Shown: positions 1 to 6,524, numbered from the stretch's first letter. The stretch is 7,944 bases of DNA from Blastocatellia bacterium (GCA_003175865.1 PSRF01000002.1:1-7944), one strand, 5' to 3'. Notes: generated by a model from the letters alone, not told the origin. Program-made: numbers and translations.

Positions 1-1
1 C

Positions 2-106
2 GAGAGTCACTTCGAGACGCTTGAGGATTTTGTTTCTTTCAAGGTACAGACGCTACATCGCGCAGAAACTGCGTTATTAAAGTTTTTGAAAAACTCTTGC
101 GGATAA
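2..106 (+). CDS. Possible 3' end of an unidentified plus-strand gene
   Basis: The reading frame beginning at base 2 is open for 34 codons and stops at TAA 104-106. Its start would lie outside the window. The translated tail (beginning ESHFETLEDF, ending LKNSCG) has a protein-like composition but no motif I recognise. If real, this gene converges on the MreB-like gene, and the hairpins at 151-421 would lie between the two gene ends. A minus-strand frame over the same bases is open for a similar length, so the assignment is weak. Confidence 0.25.
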   Translation, partial: ESHFETLEDFVSFKVQTLHRAETALLKFLKNSCG

Positions 107-150
107 CCAAACACACCTCGTTCCCTTGAGTAGCTCCTGTAACTAAATCA

Positions 151-269
151 TTCAAGCTCTTCTGTCGGACCGCGTACGTCTCGTGCGCTGCCTGGAACCT
201 GGTCAATTAAAGTTGTGATTCAACTCTCGAAGCGCACGAGACGTACGCGGTCCGACAGAAGAGCTTGAA
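151..269. repeat. Perfect 39-bp inverted repeat with 41-nt loop
   Basis: Bases 151-189 are the exact reverse complement of 231-269, with no mismatch over 39 bp. The loop, 190-230, contains its own small hairpin (AGTTG 211-215 with CAACT 221-225). A further TAACT/AGTTA pair (140-144 with 271-275) could extend the stem past an asymmetric bulge. The arms are GC-rich while the flanks are AT-rich. Neither side has a T-tract, so this is not a textbook intrinsic terminator, and I see no target-site duplication directly at the ends. It could be a small non-autonomous element, a structured RNA, a bidirectional transcription block between convergent genes, or an amplification artefact. Confidence 0.95.
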
Positions 270-281
270 GAGTTAATTCGA

Positions 282-354
282 CGGGACACCTGAAGGGAAC
301 GTTTTAATTCCGGCACTCTCTTTACCACTATTCCGCATCGAAAATCGTGTCCCG
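282..354. repeat. Short 8-bp inverted repeat in the gene-free region
   Basis: CGGGACAC at 282-289 is the exact reverse complement of GTGTCCCG at 347-354, separated by 57 bases. It sits between the 39-bp inverted repeat and the terminator of the MreB-like gene. Apart from these structures and the terminator I see nothing convincing in 107-428. A repeat of this length could arise by chance. Confidence 0.5.
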
Positions 355-390
355 ATAACTTTCAATCGACTTGGAGGATCAAAGTCTTCA

Positions 391-421
391 AATAAAAGGG
401 GCGACCACCGAGAGCCGCCCC
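391..421 (-). terminator. Rho-independent terminator of the mreB-like gene
   Basis: Read on the minus strand, an 8-bp stem (GGGGCGGC with GTCGCCCC, including one G-U pair; plus positions 414-421 and 398-405) closes an 8-nt loop. It is followed directly by TTTTATT (plus 391-397). It begins 8 bases after the TGA stop of the MreB-like gene. A GC-rich stem, short loop and T-tract just past a stop codon are the standard intrinsic terminator layout, so the minus-strand transcript probably ends here. Confidence 0.85.
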
Positions 422-428
422 AACAAAT

Positions 429-1517
429 TCACCATGTAACCACCAACTCTTCGGAACCTTCCCATACTGGAAGGTCCTGTTTTACCGAACAACGATAAAG
501 CTGCTGATGATCGCCCAGCAGTACGCCTGCCCCAATCACTACCGTTGTCATCGGATTTTCAGGAACTGTGACATGCAGTTCGAGTTCTTCCTTGAGACGC
601 TCTTTCATTCCTTTCAAAAGAGAGCCTCCGCCGGTCAGAATGATTCCAGCGTAATAAATGTCGGCAACTGCTTCGGGTTGCGCGTCTTCGATCATGCGCT
701 GGGCTCCAGCGACGATCTCGCTGAGGATAGGTTCCAACGCTTCGCGCACTTCCTCGCTGGTCACATTAATGGCACTTGCCGATCCGTCGATTAAGTTCTT
801 GCCAACTACCTCGAGGCTGGCTTCACCCTCAAACCGATTCTCTTCGTGGAGCGCACCAAGTTGTTTTTTAACTTGCTCGGCAGAGCACTCACCAATGTGC
901 ACGCAGTACTTCGAACGAATGTAATCGCGAATTGCTTCGTCCATCGCGTTACCGGCGGCAGGTAAACTGATTGACGAAACAATTCCGCCGGAAGCTACAA
1001 TCGCGATGTTCGTAGTGCCGCCACCGATATCAACGACGAGGTGCGCGCGTTCATCATCGAAACTCAAACCGGCACCGAGACCTGCTGCTAATCCTTCGTC
1101 AATGAGATCGACACGACCTCCGCCCGCATCACGGACAGCATCACGCACCGAACGTTGCTCAACGGGCGTTGCCGACCCTGGAATTCCGACGACGAAGTCT
1201 CCACGCCTGTAACCGTCCATGACTTTGAGTAGGAACGTCCGCAACATCTTCGTCGTGACTTCAAAGTTAAAGATCGTTCCGCAATGAATAGGACGGTGGA
1301 CCTCGATGCCTCGAGGCTCTCGTCCCAAAAGTTTTAAGGCATGGTGCCCGACAGCAATCACTTCACCGTCGTACTTATCAATCGCGACAACCGAAGGCTC
1401 ATTTAGAAGTATTCCTTCGGAGGGATCGTAAATTAGCGTGTTAACGCTTCCGAGGTCGATCGCGAGTTCGTGTTTGAAAAATTTCTCGAGCAACTTCGTG
1501 GTGAATTGGACTCTCAT
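429..1517 (-). CDS. mreB: MreB/Mbl-type bacterial actin, divergent orphan copy
   Basis: This encodes a 362-residue actin-fold protein, which in this family polymerises under the membrane and guides cell-wall synthesis and rod shape. The start ATG at 1517 was chosen because the protein then begins with a short amphipathic stretch (LLEKFFK) before the phosphate-1 loop DLGSVNT (21-27), as in MreB. GGGAG lies 12 bases upstream. The frame stays open to 1706, but that extra part does not look like MreB. Other motifs are NEPSVVAI (39-46), the phosphate-2 loop VVDIGGGTTN (161-170) and the adenosine loop GIILTGGGSLL (291-301). The conserved glutamate is kept in IDEGLAAG (E141). It is slightly longer than usual (about 335-347) because of a C-terminal tail after GAGVLLG. 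No mreC, mreD, pbp2 or rodA lies beside it here, so it is probably a secondary paralogue. The family is certain; orthology to the main mreB is not. Confidence 0.92.
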   Translation of the reverse strand: MRVQFTTKLLEKFFKHELAIDLGSVNTLIYDPSEGILLNEPSVVAIDKYDGEVIAVGHHALKLLGREPRGIEVHRPIHCGTIFNFEVTTKMLRTFLLKVMDGYRRGDFVVGIPGSATPVEQRSVRDAVRDAGGGRVDLIDEGLAAGLGAGLSFDDERAHLVVDIGGGTTNIAIVASGGIVSSISLPAAGNAMDEAIRDYIRSKYCVHIGECSAEQVKKQLGALHEENRFEGEASLEVVGKNLIDGSASAINVTSEEVREALEPILSEIVAGAQRMIEDAQPEAVADIYYAGIILTGGGSLLKGMKERLKEELELHVTVPENPMTTVVIGAGVLLGDHQQLYRCSVKQDLPVWEGSEELVVTW

Positions 1518-1572
1518 GGTGAATTGGAACTCCCTGAACAAATTGTGGTCCTTGGCGCGGCAAGACCCCTCG

Positions 1573-1587
1573 CAAGTTCGCAACTTG
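1573..1587. promoter_or_regulatory. Small dyad upstream of the mreB-like gene
   Basis: CAAGTT (1573-1578) and AACTTG (1582-1587) form a perfect 6-bp inverted repeat with a 3-bp centre, 56 bases upstream of the mreB-like start. The size and symmetry suit a repressor operator, but I see no convincing -35/-10 pair around it. A chance origin is possible. Confidence 0.3.
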
Positions 1588-1668
1588 TATGCCTTGAAAA
1601 CGGGCTGATTGAGATACTGAAATTTTTTCGAAGGGGAGGGCTTGGTAAGTTGGCGGCGTATCACAACT

Positions 1669-1700
1669 GTGCGGCCGCACGGAACCGCTGTATGAGTTCC
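1669..1700. repeat. 12-bp palindrome joined to a 5-bp stem-loop
   Basis: GTGCGGCCGCAC (1669-1680) is a perfect 12-bp palindrome. Directly next to it, GGAAC (1681-1685) pairs with GTTCC (1696-1700) across a 10-base loop. The pair lies 42-73 bases past the isomerase stop codon, in the 224-bp gap before the mreB-like gene. There is no T-tract, so this is not a clear terminator. It may weaken read-through or bind a protein. Confidence 0.4.
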
Positions 1701-1741
1701 AAGCATGTCCGTTGGGCCGTCAAGCTGACTGGGGCGTGGCG

Positions 1742-3475
1742 TTATTGCGCGGTCGAGCTGACGTTCTGCAACGCGTTTTCGATCAAAGCACCGAGAGAAA
1801 GCAGGCCAGTTAGAGCATCGGCGCCGAGGTCAATTCGGACCGCACGTCGACCATGAACCGACAGGGCCCGGAAGTCACCAAGTGCCTGGGCCTGCTTCAG
1901 AATACTGAAGGAGTAAGGATCTCCTGGAACCGGAAAATCAACTTTGTCGGCTGCGGTAAGCTGGAAGAAGACTCCTGTGTTTGGACCACCTTTGTGCAAT
2001 TGGCCGGTCGAGTGAAGAAACCTTGGTCCAAACCCAGTCGTGGTCGCGACCTTCTTGGCATCTCGAATCGCTAGTCGAACATCCCGCAACGCTCCCTGAA
2101 TTTCAGGCGTTTCTTCGAAGTAATTGAGAAGAGCAACGTAGTTATGGTCACCAATCGTTGACAGAAGGGAGCGCAGGAGCGACAACAAAGAGTCAGTTTT
2201 TAAGTTCTCGCCATGATCACGTTCGGCGTAAGCGGCAAGTACACCTTCAGAGACCAGCAACCGTTGCTCTGGCAGATGACCATCTTGAATAAAACTTTGT
2301 AGAAGTTCCTTGGTCACATCCTTCGACTCTTGCACGTTTGGTTGGTCAAACGAATCGATTCCCAGTCGCCATCCAGCACAAGCTGTTGCGAACTCCCAGA
2401 CGAAGAACTCAGCACCTAGATCGTAGAGATCATTCATCTGCCTAAAAATCACAGGATGTCCGGCGTCAGCCAGCGCTTCCAATTTCATTTGTATGTGCGC
2501 CGGAGGAGCACCGATGGAGATTGAAACAAAGACTCGATCGTTCCCATATTTATCCGTTGAGCCTAACTCTTCGCCGACAACTGGCAGTATGCCCTTTCCT
2601 TCTTTCCCGGTGCTCTCTGCAATGAGCTGTTCGATCCACAAACCGAGCGATTCAATTCGCGGATCCATTACAAAAGTTAGTTTGTCGCGATTCTGATTTG
2701 CGCACTCTCCAATTGCTACTCCCAAACGCAGTCCTGGATTCTTTTGCGGTGGCATCACGGCTGAACACGCCTGACTCATCTCTTTTGCCTGATCGAGAAA
2801 CGTTTTCAGATCAAGTCCCATTAATGCGGCAGGCACCATCCCGAAATACGACAAGGCCGAGTATCCGCCTCCGATGTCAGATTGATTCAGGAATACCCAC
2901 TGGAAACCAAGATCGGTTGCAGTTTGGACCAGAGGAGATCCCGGATCTGTGATAGCGAGGAAATTCTCACCAGGCCGATCGAGACGTTTCTGCACTTCGT
3001 CGTACCAGAACTTGAGAAAGACCGTTGGCTCGGTCGTCGCGCCTGATTTTGAAGCAATGATGAACAGACACTTCTCTATCTCGATGCGTTTCATAAATTC
3101 ATCGAGCACATCAGGATCAGTTGAATCCAACACTAGTAATTCCGGTGCCCCTTCCTGAACACGAAACGTTCGCGCCAATACTTCCGGACAAAGCGATGAT
3201 CCTCCCATGCCGCACACCATCACGTGACGGAAGTTGCGAGCACGAGTGAAAGAAGCAAACTCGGTAAGCTCGTTTGAGACGCCGATCATTTCATCGGCGA
3301 CTGTGAGCCATCCAAGGGAGTTGCGAATTATCTTCTCGTGCGCTGAATCACCAGCCTTCCATAAGGAGGCGTCGCGGCGCCAAATTCGTTTCGCAACCTG
3401 CGCATCTTCAGCTTCCTTCATTGCGGATGTGAAGACTCGATCGAACGTACCCAGTACTAGATCCATTCCGTTCAT
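1742..3475 (-). CDS. pgi: Glucose-6-phosphate isomerase (Tal-Pgi fusion-type Pgi, stand-alone)
   Basis: This should interconvert glucose 6-phosphate and fructose 6-phosphate in the cytoplasm. The protein is 577 residues from ATG 3475. Sugar-isomerase motifs in order are GMGGSSLCPEVL (89-100), SKSGATTEP (142-150), GGGYSALSYFG (202-212), the region around E287 in AESTGKEGKG, SFDQPNVQESK (375-385, K385 the likely catalytic lysine) and a C-terminal block with QLHKGGPNTGVF (492-503). The entry segment KRIWRRDASLW (29-39) and the C-terminal block are typical, as I recall, of the isomerase half of bifunctional transaldolase/isomerase proteins. No transaldolase precedes it here; a divergent nicotinamidase does. 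The frame extends to a GTG at 3598, but the added 41 residues look like leader sequence and would cover the candidate promoter, so the ATG is preferred. No clear ribosome site is seen. The mreB-like gene lies 224 bp downstream on the same strand and could share transcripts. Confidence 0.9.
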   Translation of the reverse strand: MNGMDLVLGTFDRVFTSAMKEAEDAQVAKRIWRRDASLWKAGDSAHEKIIRNSLGWLTVADEMIGVSNELTEFASFTRARNFRHVMVCGMGGSSLCPEVLARTFRVQEGAPELLVLDSTDPDVLDEFMKRIEIEKCLFIIASKSGATTEPTVFLKFWYDEVQKRLDRPGENFLAITDPGSPLVQTATDLGFQWVFLNQSDIGGGYSALSYFGMVPAALMGLDLKTFLDQAKEMSQACSAVMPPQKNPGLRLGVAIGECANQNRDKLTFVMDPRIESLGLWIEQLIAESTGKEGKGILPVVGEELGSTDKYGNDRVFVSISIGAPPAHIQMKLEALADAGHPVIFRQMNDLYDLGAEFFVWEFATACAGWRLGIDSFDQPNVQESKDVTKELLQSFIQDGHLPEQRLLVSEGVLAAYAERDHGENLKTDSLLSLLRSLLSTIGDHNYVALLNYFEETPEIQGALRDVRLAIRDAKKVATTTGFGPRFLHSTGQLHKGGPNTGVFFQLTAADKVDFPVPGDPYSFSILKQAQALGDFRALSVHGRRAVRIDLGADALTGLLSLGALIENALQNVSSTAQ

Positions 3476-3543
3476 GGTCGGAGCACCAGCTTTCTTGCCG
3501 GGAGCGCGGGCGTCCGCTTCCAGTAGTTGTGTTTTGGAGACGT

Positions 3544-3571
3544 AGTTTAGCACTGAAGGCCTCAGTGAAAA
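3544..3571 (-). promoter_or_regulatory. Candidate sigma-70-type promoter for pgi
   Basis: On the minus strand an extended -10 TGCTAAACT (3552-3544) follows a weak -35 TTTTCA (3571-3566) with a 16-base spacer. It lies about 70 bases upstream of the chosen pgi start. It would be inside the coding region if the GTG at 3598 were used, which supports the shorter protein. Prediction by eye only. Confidence 0.4.
3551..3567. promoter_or_regulatory. Operator-like dyad within the pgi promoter spacer
   Basis: CACTGA (3551-3556) and TCAGTG (3562-3567) are perfect inverted halves around a 5-bp centre (AGGCC). The dyad fills almost the whole spacer between the candidate -35 and -10 of pgi, overlapping the edge of both elements. 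That position suits a repressor, or an activator that works by changing spacer shape. No regulator gene is in the window. Confidence 0.4.
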
Positions 3572-3685
3572 GAACAGAAGCAAAGCAACAAGTTTCACTT
3601 CCAGTATTCAGGTCGCAAGGTGAAATCAGTCGCTTCGCTTCTGGTCTGAACGTGATGTGACAAAGACGACTCAGCGCCCATCGTG

Positions 3686-3691
3686 TAAGAT
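3686..3691 (+). promoter_or_regulatory. Weak -10-like element just before pncA
   Basis: TAAGAT (4 of 6 matches to TATAAT) ends 7 bases before the pncA ATG at 3699. No good -35 is found at 16-18 bases; GTGACA at 3657-3662 is too far away (23 bases). If used, transcription would begin at or next to the start codon, giving a leaderless message. This would fit the lack of a Shine-Dalgarno sequence there. Confidence 0.2.
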
Positions 3692-3698
3692 ACAAAGT

Positions 3699-4256
3699 AT
3701 GCACAATGAACCAACGCGTGCCCTCATTGTCGTCGACGTACAGAACGATTTTTGTCCGGGAGGGGCGCTTGCCGTTTCACACGGGGATGAAGTCGTCGCT
3801 CCACTAAATAAATTAATTACGGAGTTTCTCGAACGTGGTGAACCGGTTTTCAAGAGCCGCGACTGGCACCCGCAGGTAACAAAACACTTTGCGAAATACG
3901 GCGGCACTTGGCCCATCCATTGTGTTCAGAACACGCCCGGGGCCGAATTTCATCCTTCATTAATTGATGATCCACGTATTCAAGTGGTGTCGAAAGGACT
4001 TGGAGATAAGGACTGTTATTCTGCCTTCGATGAAACTGATCTTGAGCAACAACTGCGCGAAGAGCACGTCGATGAAGTTTGGGTTGGCGGACTGGCAACG
4101 GATTACTGTGTGAAAAACACCGTACTTGATGCGCGAAAGAAGGGCTTCGAAGTAAAGGCTGTTTCAGAGGCAATGCGCGCAGTGAATCTCAACCCCGGCG
4201 ATGATGAACAAGCCCTTGCAGAAATGCGAAAAGCAGGAGCGGAGATAGTAGAGTGA
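3699..4256 (+). CDS. pncA: Nicotinamidase
   Basis: This isochorismatase-fold amidohydrolase converts nicotinamide to nicotinate and ammonia, the first step of the deamidating NAD salvage route. It is 185 residues from ATG 3699, close to the usual 180-215. The catalytic triad is visible as D13 (VVDVQNDF), K99 (VSKGLGDK) and C137 (GLATDYCVKNT, 131-141). The metal site is D55 and H57 (RDWHP), H63 (TKHF) and H74 (WPIHC). DCYSAF (105-110) is also conserved. A GTG at 3657 would add 14 residues that precede the family's normal start (RALIVVDVQNDF), so the ATG is preferred. It is divergent from pgi and is followed after 22 bases by pncB, which uses its product. No Shine-Dalgarno sequence is obvious. 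Confidence 0.93.
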   Translation: MHNEPTRALIVVDVQNDFCPGGALAVSHGDEVVAPLNKLITEFLERGEPVFKSRDWHPQVTKHFAKYGGTWPIHCVQNTPGAEFHPSLIDDPRIQVVSKGLGDKDCYSAFDETDLEQQLREEHVDEVWVGGLATDYCVKNTVLDARKKGFEVKAVSEAMRAVNLNPGDDEQALAEMRKAGAEIVE

Positions 4257-4278
4257 ACGATCTGTTACTCACTAACAC

Positions 4279-5754
4279 ATGGGAACACTCAATATAGATC
4301 GCTACCACGCTGCGATGGGCGACGCGTCGTTTAAAGACGCTTGTCGCTTGCATGACCAACCACTGAGCGAAGCTGAAGCTACGTTTTATGTAACTCAGCG
4401 CAAGCTGCCTTTCGCGCCTGTATTGGGCCACGACCGTTTGGTTCGACTATTGGTCGACAGCCAGATCGATCGACCTCGCCTTCGTTTCCTTGAACAAGAT
4501 CGCGGCGGTCTAAAACTCTTTGCCAAAGCGATCGAAGACGTCCAGTTTGTCGGCAAAGTTCGCGCAGTTCGACCAGGAACGATCGTTTTTGCTCAAGAGC
4601 CATTCGCGGATATCACAGGTGCCTTTGGTCTGACTCAGGCGCAGGAGATTAAATTCGAACACGCATTTGATCTACCAATGACCACGGCGAGCCGTGCCAT
4701 GCAATTTCGCATGGCGGCAGGAGAAGAACGTTGGCTTTCCGATTTTTCACTGCGTCGCAATGGCGACATTGAACGAGCGGTGGACATTGCAGTCTATGCG
4801 TTCATCGGGGGCTTCAATGACACCTCGAACATGGAAGCAGCTCACCGCCTCGACATACCAGCAGTCGGCACCGAGGCACATTACTGGCAACAGGCCTATA
4901 TCGAGTACATGACTGAGCCGGAGATCGAAGGACGCACCGGCAAACCAAAACATTTCGAACAGGTGGCCTTTGAACGATGGCTTGATGCCAATCCAAATGG
5001 CACTACACTGCTGCTCGACACAATAGACGTCTACATGGGTGCAGTACATGCCGCGATGGCAGCGACTTCAAACGAGAGTCGAAGAAAAGCGTTCAAAGGC
5101 TTCCGAGTAGATTCCGGCGATCTAGCGGAGTTGGGGGAATGGTGCTTGCGCTTTTTCGAAGCGAACGGATTGACCGGACTGCGCCCAAACCTGACGGGAG
5201 ATCTCGACGTTGATAAAGTCAAAAAGATCATCGAGGAGTTCCCGGAAGTTCGTGGATTTGGAATTGGCACCAAGCTCTCGAGCGAAGTACCTGCAGTGGC
5301 TGGTGTCATTTTCAAGCAGTGTTTGATGAAAGGAATCCCGACTCTGAAGGCGTCAAACTCCCAAGACAAGATCACGCTTCCCGGTCATCTGCAGTTATTC
5401 CGCGGCAGCGATGAAAGCGGCAAGTTTGTTGGTGACGTGATTGGTCTGGACGACGAGACGATCGAGATAGAAGGCGCGTCTACAGTTGAACGCCTGCTCG
5501 TTCCCTTCTGGGAAAACGGCCAACACTCAACAATTCCATCTATCTTCAAACAGAAGAACATTGTGGAGGACCAACGCAAACGGTTTGTCGATATCAACAA
5601 TTATCCCTACAAACTGAGCGGCAAACTTCGAAGACTACGCGACGAACTGACTGAACTATGCCGCACAGATCGATCTGGATGGGAAGATATATTGAACATG
5701 CCTGAGGACTCGGAGACAACCAAACTGCTAACTGAAACGAAAGGATCAATATGA
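4279..5754 (+). CDS. pncB: Nicotinate phosphoribosyltransferase
   Basis: This joins nicotinate to phosphoribosyl pyrophosphate, usually with ATP hydrolysis, to give nicotinate mononucleotide (Preiss-Handler route). The protein is 491 residues, within the normal range. Motifs are QRKLPFAP (40-47, the family's RKxPF region), GGFNDTSNMEAA (177-188), GTEAHYWQQA (197-206, with H201 at the position of the phosphorylated histidine), TTLLLDTIDVY (242-252), GFRVDSGDLAELG (274-286), GIGTKLSSE (328-336) and KASNSQDKITLPG (357-369). The N-terminus is less conserved than the common LTDLYQLTM form. It lies 22 bases after pncA without a clear Shine-Dalgarno sequence, and its stop overlaps the next gene's start by 4 bp (ATGA). 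Operon membership with pncA strongly supports the call. Confidence 0.93.
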   Translation: MGTLNIDRYHAAMGDASFKDACRLHDQPLSEAEATFYVTQRKLPFAPVLGHDRLVRLLVDSQIDRPRLRFLEQDRGGLKLFAKAIEDVQFVGKVRAVRPGTIVFAQEPFADITGAFGLTQAQEIKFEHAFDLPMTTASRAMQFRMAAGEERWLSDFSLRRNGDIERAVDIAVYAFIGGFNDTSNMEAAHRLDIPAVGTEAHYWQQAYIEYMTEPEIEGRTGKPKHFEQVAFERWLDANPNGTTLLLDTIDVYMGAVHAAMAATSNESRRKAFKGFRVDSGDLAELGEWCLRFFEANGLTGLRPNLTGDLDVDKVKKIIEEFPEVRGFGIGTKLSSEVPAVAGVIFKQCLMKGIPTLKASNSQDKITLPGHLQLFRGSDESGKFVGDVIGLDDETIEIEGASTVERLLVPFWENGQHSTIPSIFKQKNIVEDQRKRFVDINNYPYKLSGKLRRLRDELTELCRTDRSGWEDILNMPEDSETTKLLTETKGSI

Positions 5755-6524
5755 GCGCTACTCAAAAAGGTCTTGAAAATGTGCGTGATGTCGTTAGTCA
5801 AGAAGAATGGCAAGTGCGCGTTGATCTGGCGGCGGCTTACCGGCTCGTTGCGCTCTATGGTTGGGACGATCTGGTGTTTACGCACATTTCGGCGCGAGTG
5901 CCTGGTCCAGAACATCATTTCCTGATTAATCCTTACGGGATGATGTTTGAAGAGATCACTGCGTCGAATCTCGTCAAGGTTGATCTCGAGGGACGGATCG
6001 TGATGGAGTCAAACTACCAAATTAATCCCGCCGGGTTCACGATTCACAGTGCAGTTCATGCAGCTCGGGAAGATGCTTTGTGCGTGCTCCATCTTCACAC
6101 AGATAGTGGCATTGCTGTCTCTGCTCAACGCGACGGGTTGTTGCCTATATCGCAACAGTCACTCTTCGTTTTGTCATCACTCGGGTATCACGACTATGAA
6201 GGTCTTGCCTTGAATGACGAGGAGAAACCCCGTCTTGTTAAAGACCTCGGTAACAAGACTTTTCTAATCTTGCGGAATCACGGGTTGCTGACGGTTGGGA
6301 AAACAGTGTCTGACGCGTTTCTGTCGATGTTTCTGCTGGAACGTGCTTGCCGCATTCAAATCCTGGCGCAGTCAGGTGGTAATGACTTAATCCCAATCGC
6401 ACCTGAGATCCTCGCCGGTATTCGTAAACAGGAAGAGATTGTGACGAAGGGTGGAGGAGGAAGATTGGTGTGGCCAGCGTTGTTGCGGAAACTAGATCGG
6501 ATTGATAAGTCATATTGTCAGTAG
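5751..6524 (+). CDS. Class II aldolase/adducin family protein
   Basis: This 257-residue protein has the fold of fuculose-phosphate aldolase, ribulose-phosphate 4-epimerase and the adducin head. Conserved parts are DLVFTHISARVPG (40-52), INPYGMMFEE (59-68), the metal-binding HLH (114-116) in VLHLHTDSG, and NHG (176-178), whose H177 should complete the metal site. The catalytic glutamate of fuculose aldolase (E73, in a PSSE-type motif) is absent: the matching stretch reads NPAGFTIHSAVH (92-103). This NPAGF form is common in a large uncharacterised subgroup, so the substrate cannot be named. The ATG overlaps the pncB stop (ATGA), and AAGGA at 5741-5745 gives a good ribosome site 5 bases upstream, so it is cotranscribed with NAD salvage genes. 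Its TAG stop lies inside the heptamer repeat. Confidence 0.88.
   Translation: MSATQKGLENVRDVVSQEEWQVRVDLAAAYRLVALYGWDDLVFTHISARVPGPEHHFLINPYGMMFEEITASNLVKVDLEGRIVMESNYQINPAGFTIHSAVHAAREDALCVLHLHTDSGIAVSAQRDGLLPISQQSLFVLSSLGYHDYEGLALNDEEKPRLVKDLGNKTFLILRNHGLLTVGKTVSDAFLSMFLLERACRIQILAQSGGNDLIPIAPEILAGIRKQEEIVTKGGGGRLVWPALLRKLDRIDKSYCQ

Noticed and set aside
61..94. Small hairpins CGCAG-AAA-CTGCG (61-73) and AGTTTTT-G-AAAAACT (80-94) as a terminator.
   Set aside because: The first stem is only 5 bp with no immediate T-run, the second is AT-rich with almost no loop, and both fall before the stop codon of the possible gene.
151..269. Reading the 39-bp inverted repeat as an invertible promoter switch.
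   Set aside because: The 41-bp segment between the arms has no convincing promoter and is short for known invertible switches.
273..338. A 21-residue minus-strand reading frame (ATG at 338, TAA at 273) ending 3 bases before the 39-bp inverted repeat.
   Set aside because: No clear ribosome site or promoter, it lies past a good terminator, and a frame this short is expected by chance. The position next to the hairpin is the only hint.
1518..1706. Upstream extension of the mreB-like frame by 63 codons.
   Set aside because: The added residues do not resemble any MreB N-terminus, while the ATG at 1517 gives the normal family start and has GGGAG upstream.
2698..2952. Plus-strand open frames lying over the isomerase and mreB-like genes.
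   Set aside because: They are antisense shadows of well-supported conserved genes, with no motifs or ribosome sites of their own.
3476..3598. Upstream extension of the isomerase to a GTG at 3598, with a hydrophobic start that could be taken for a signal peptide.
   Set aside because: A cytoplasmic isomerase needs no signal, the segment is not transaldolase-like, and the best promoter lies inside it.
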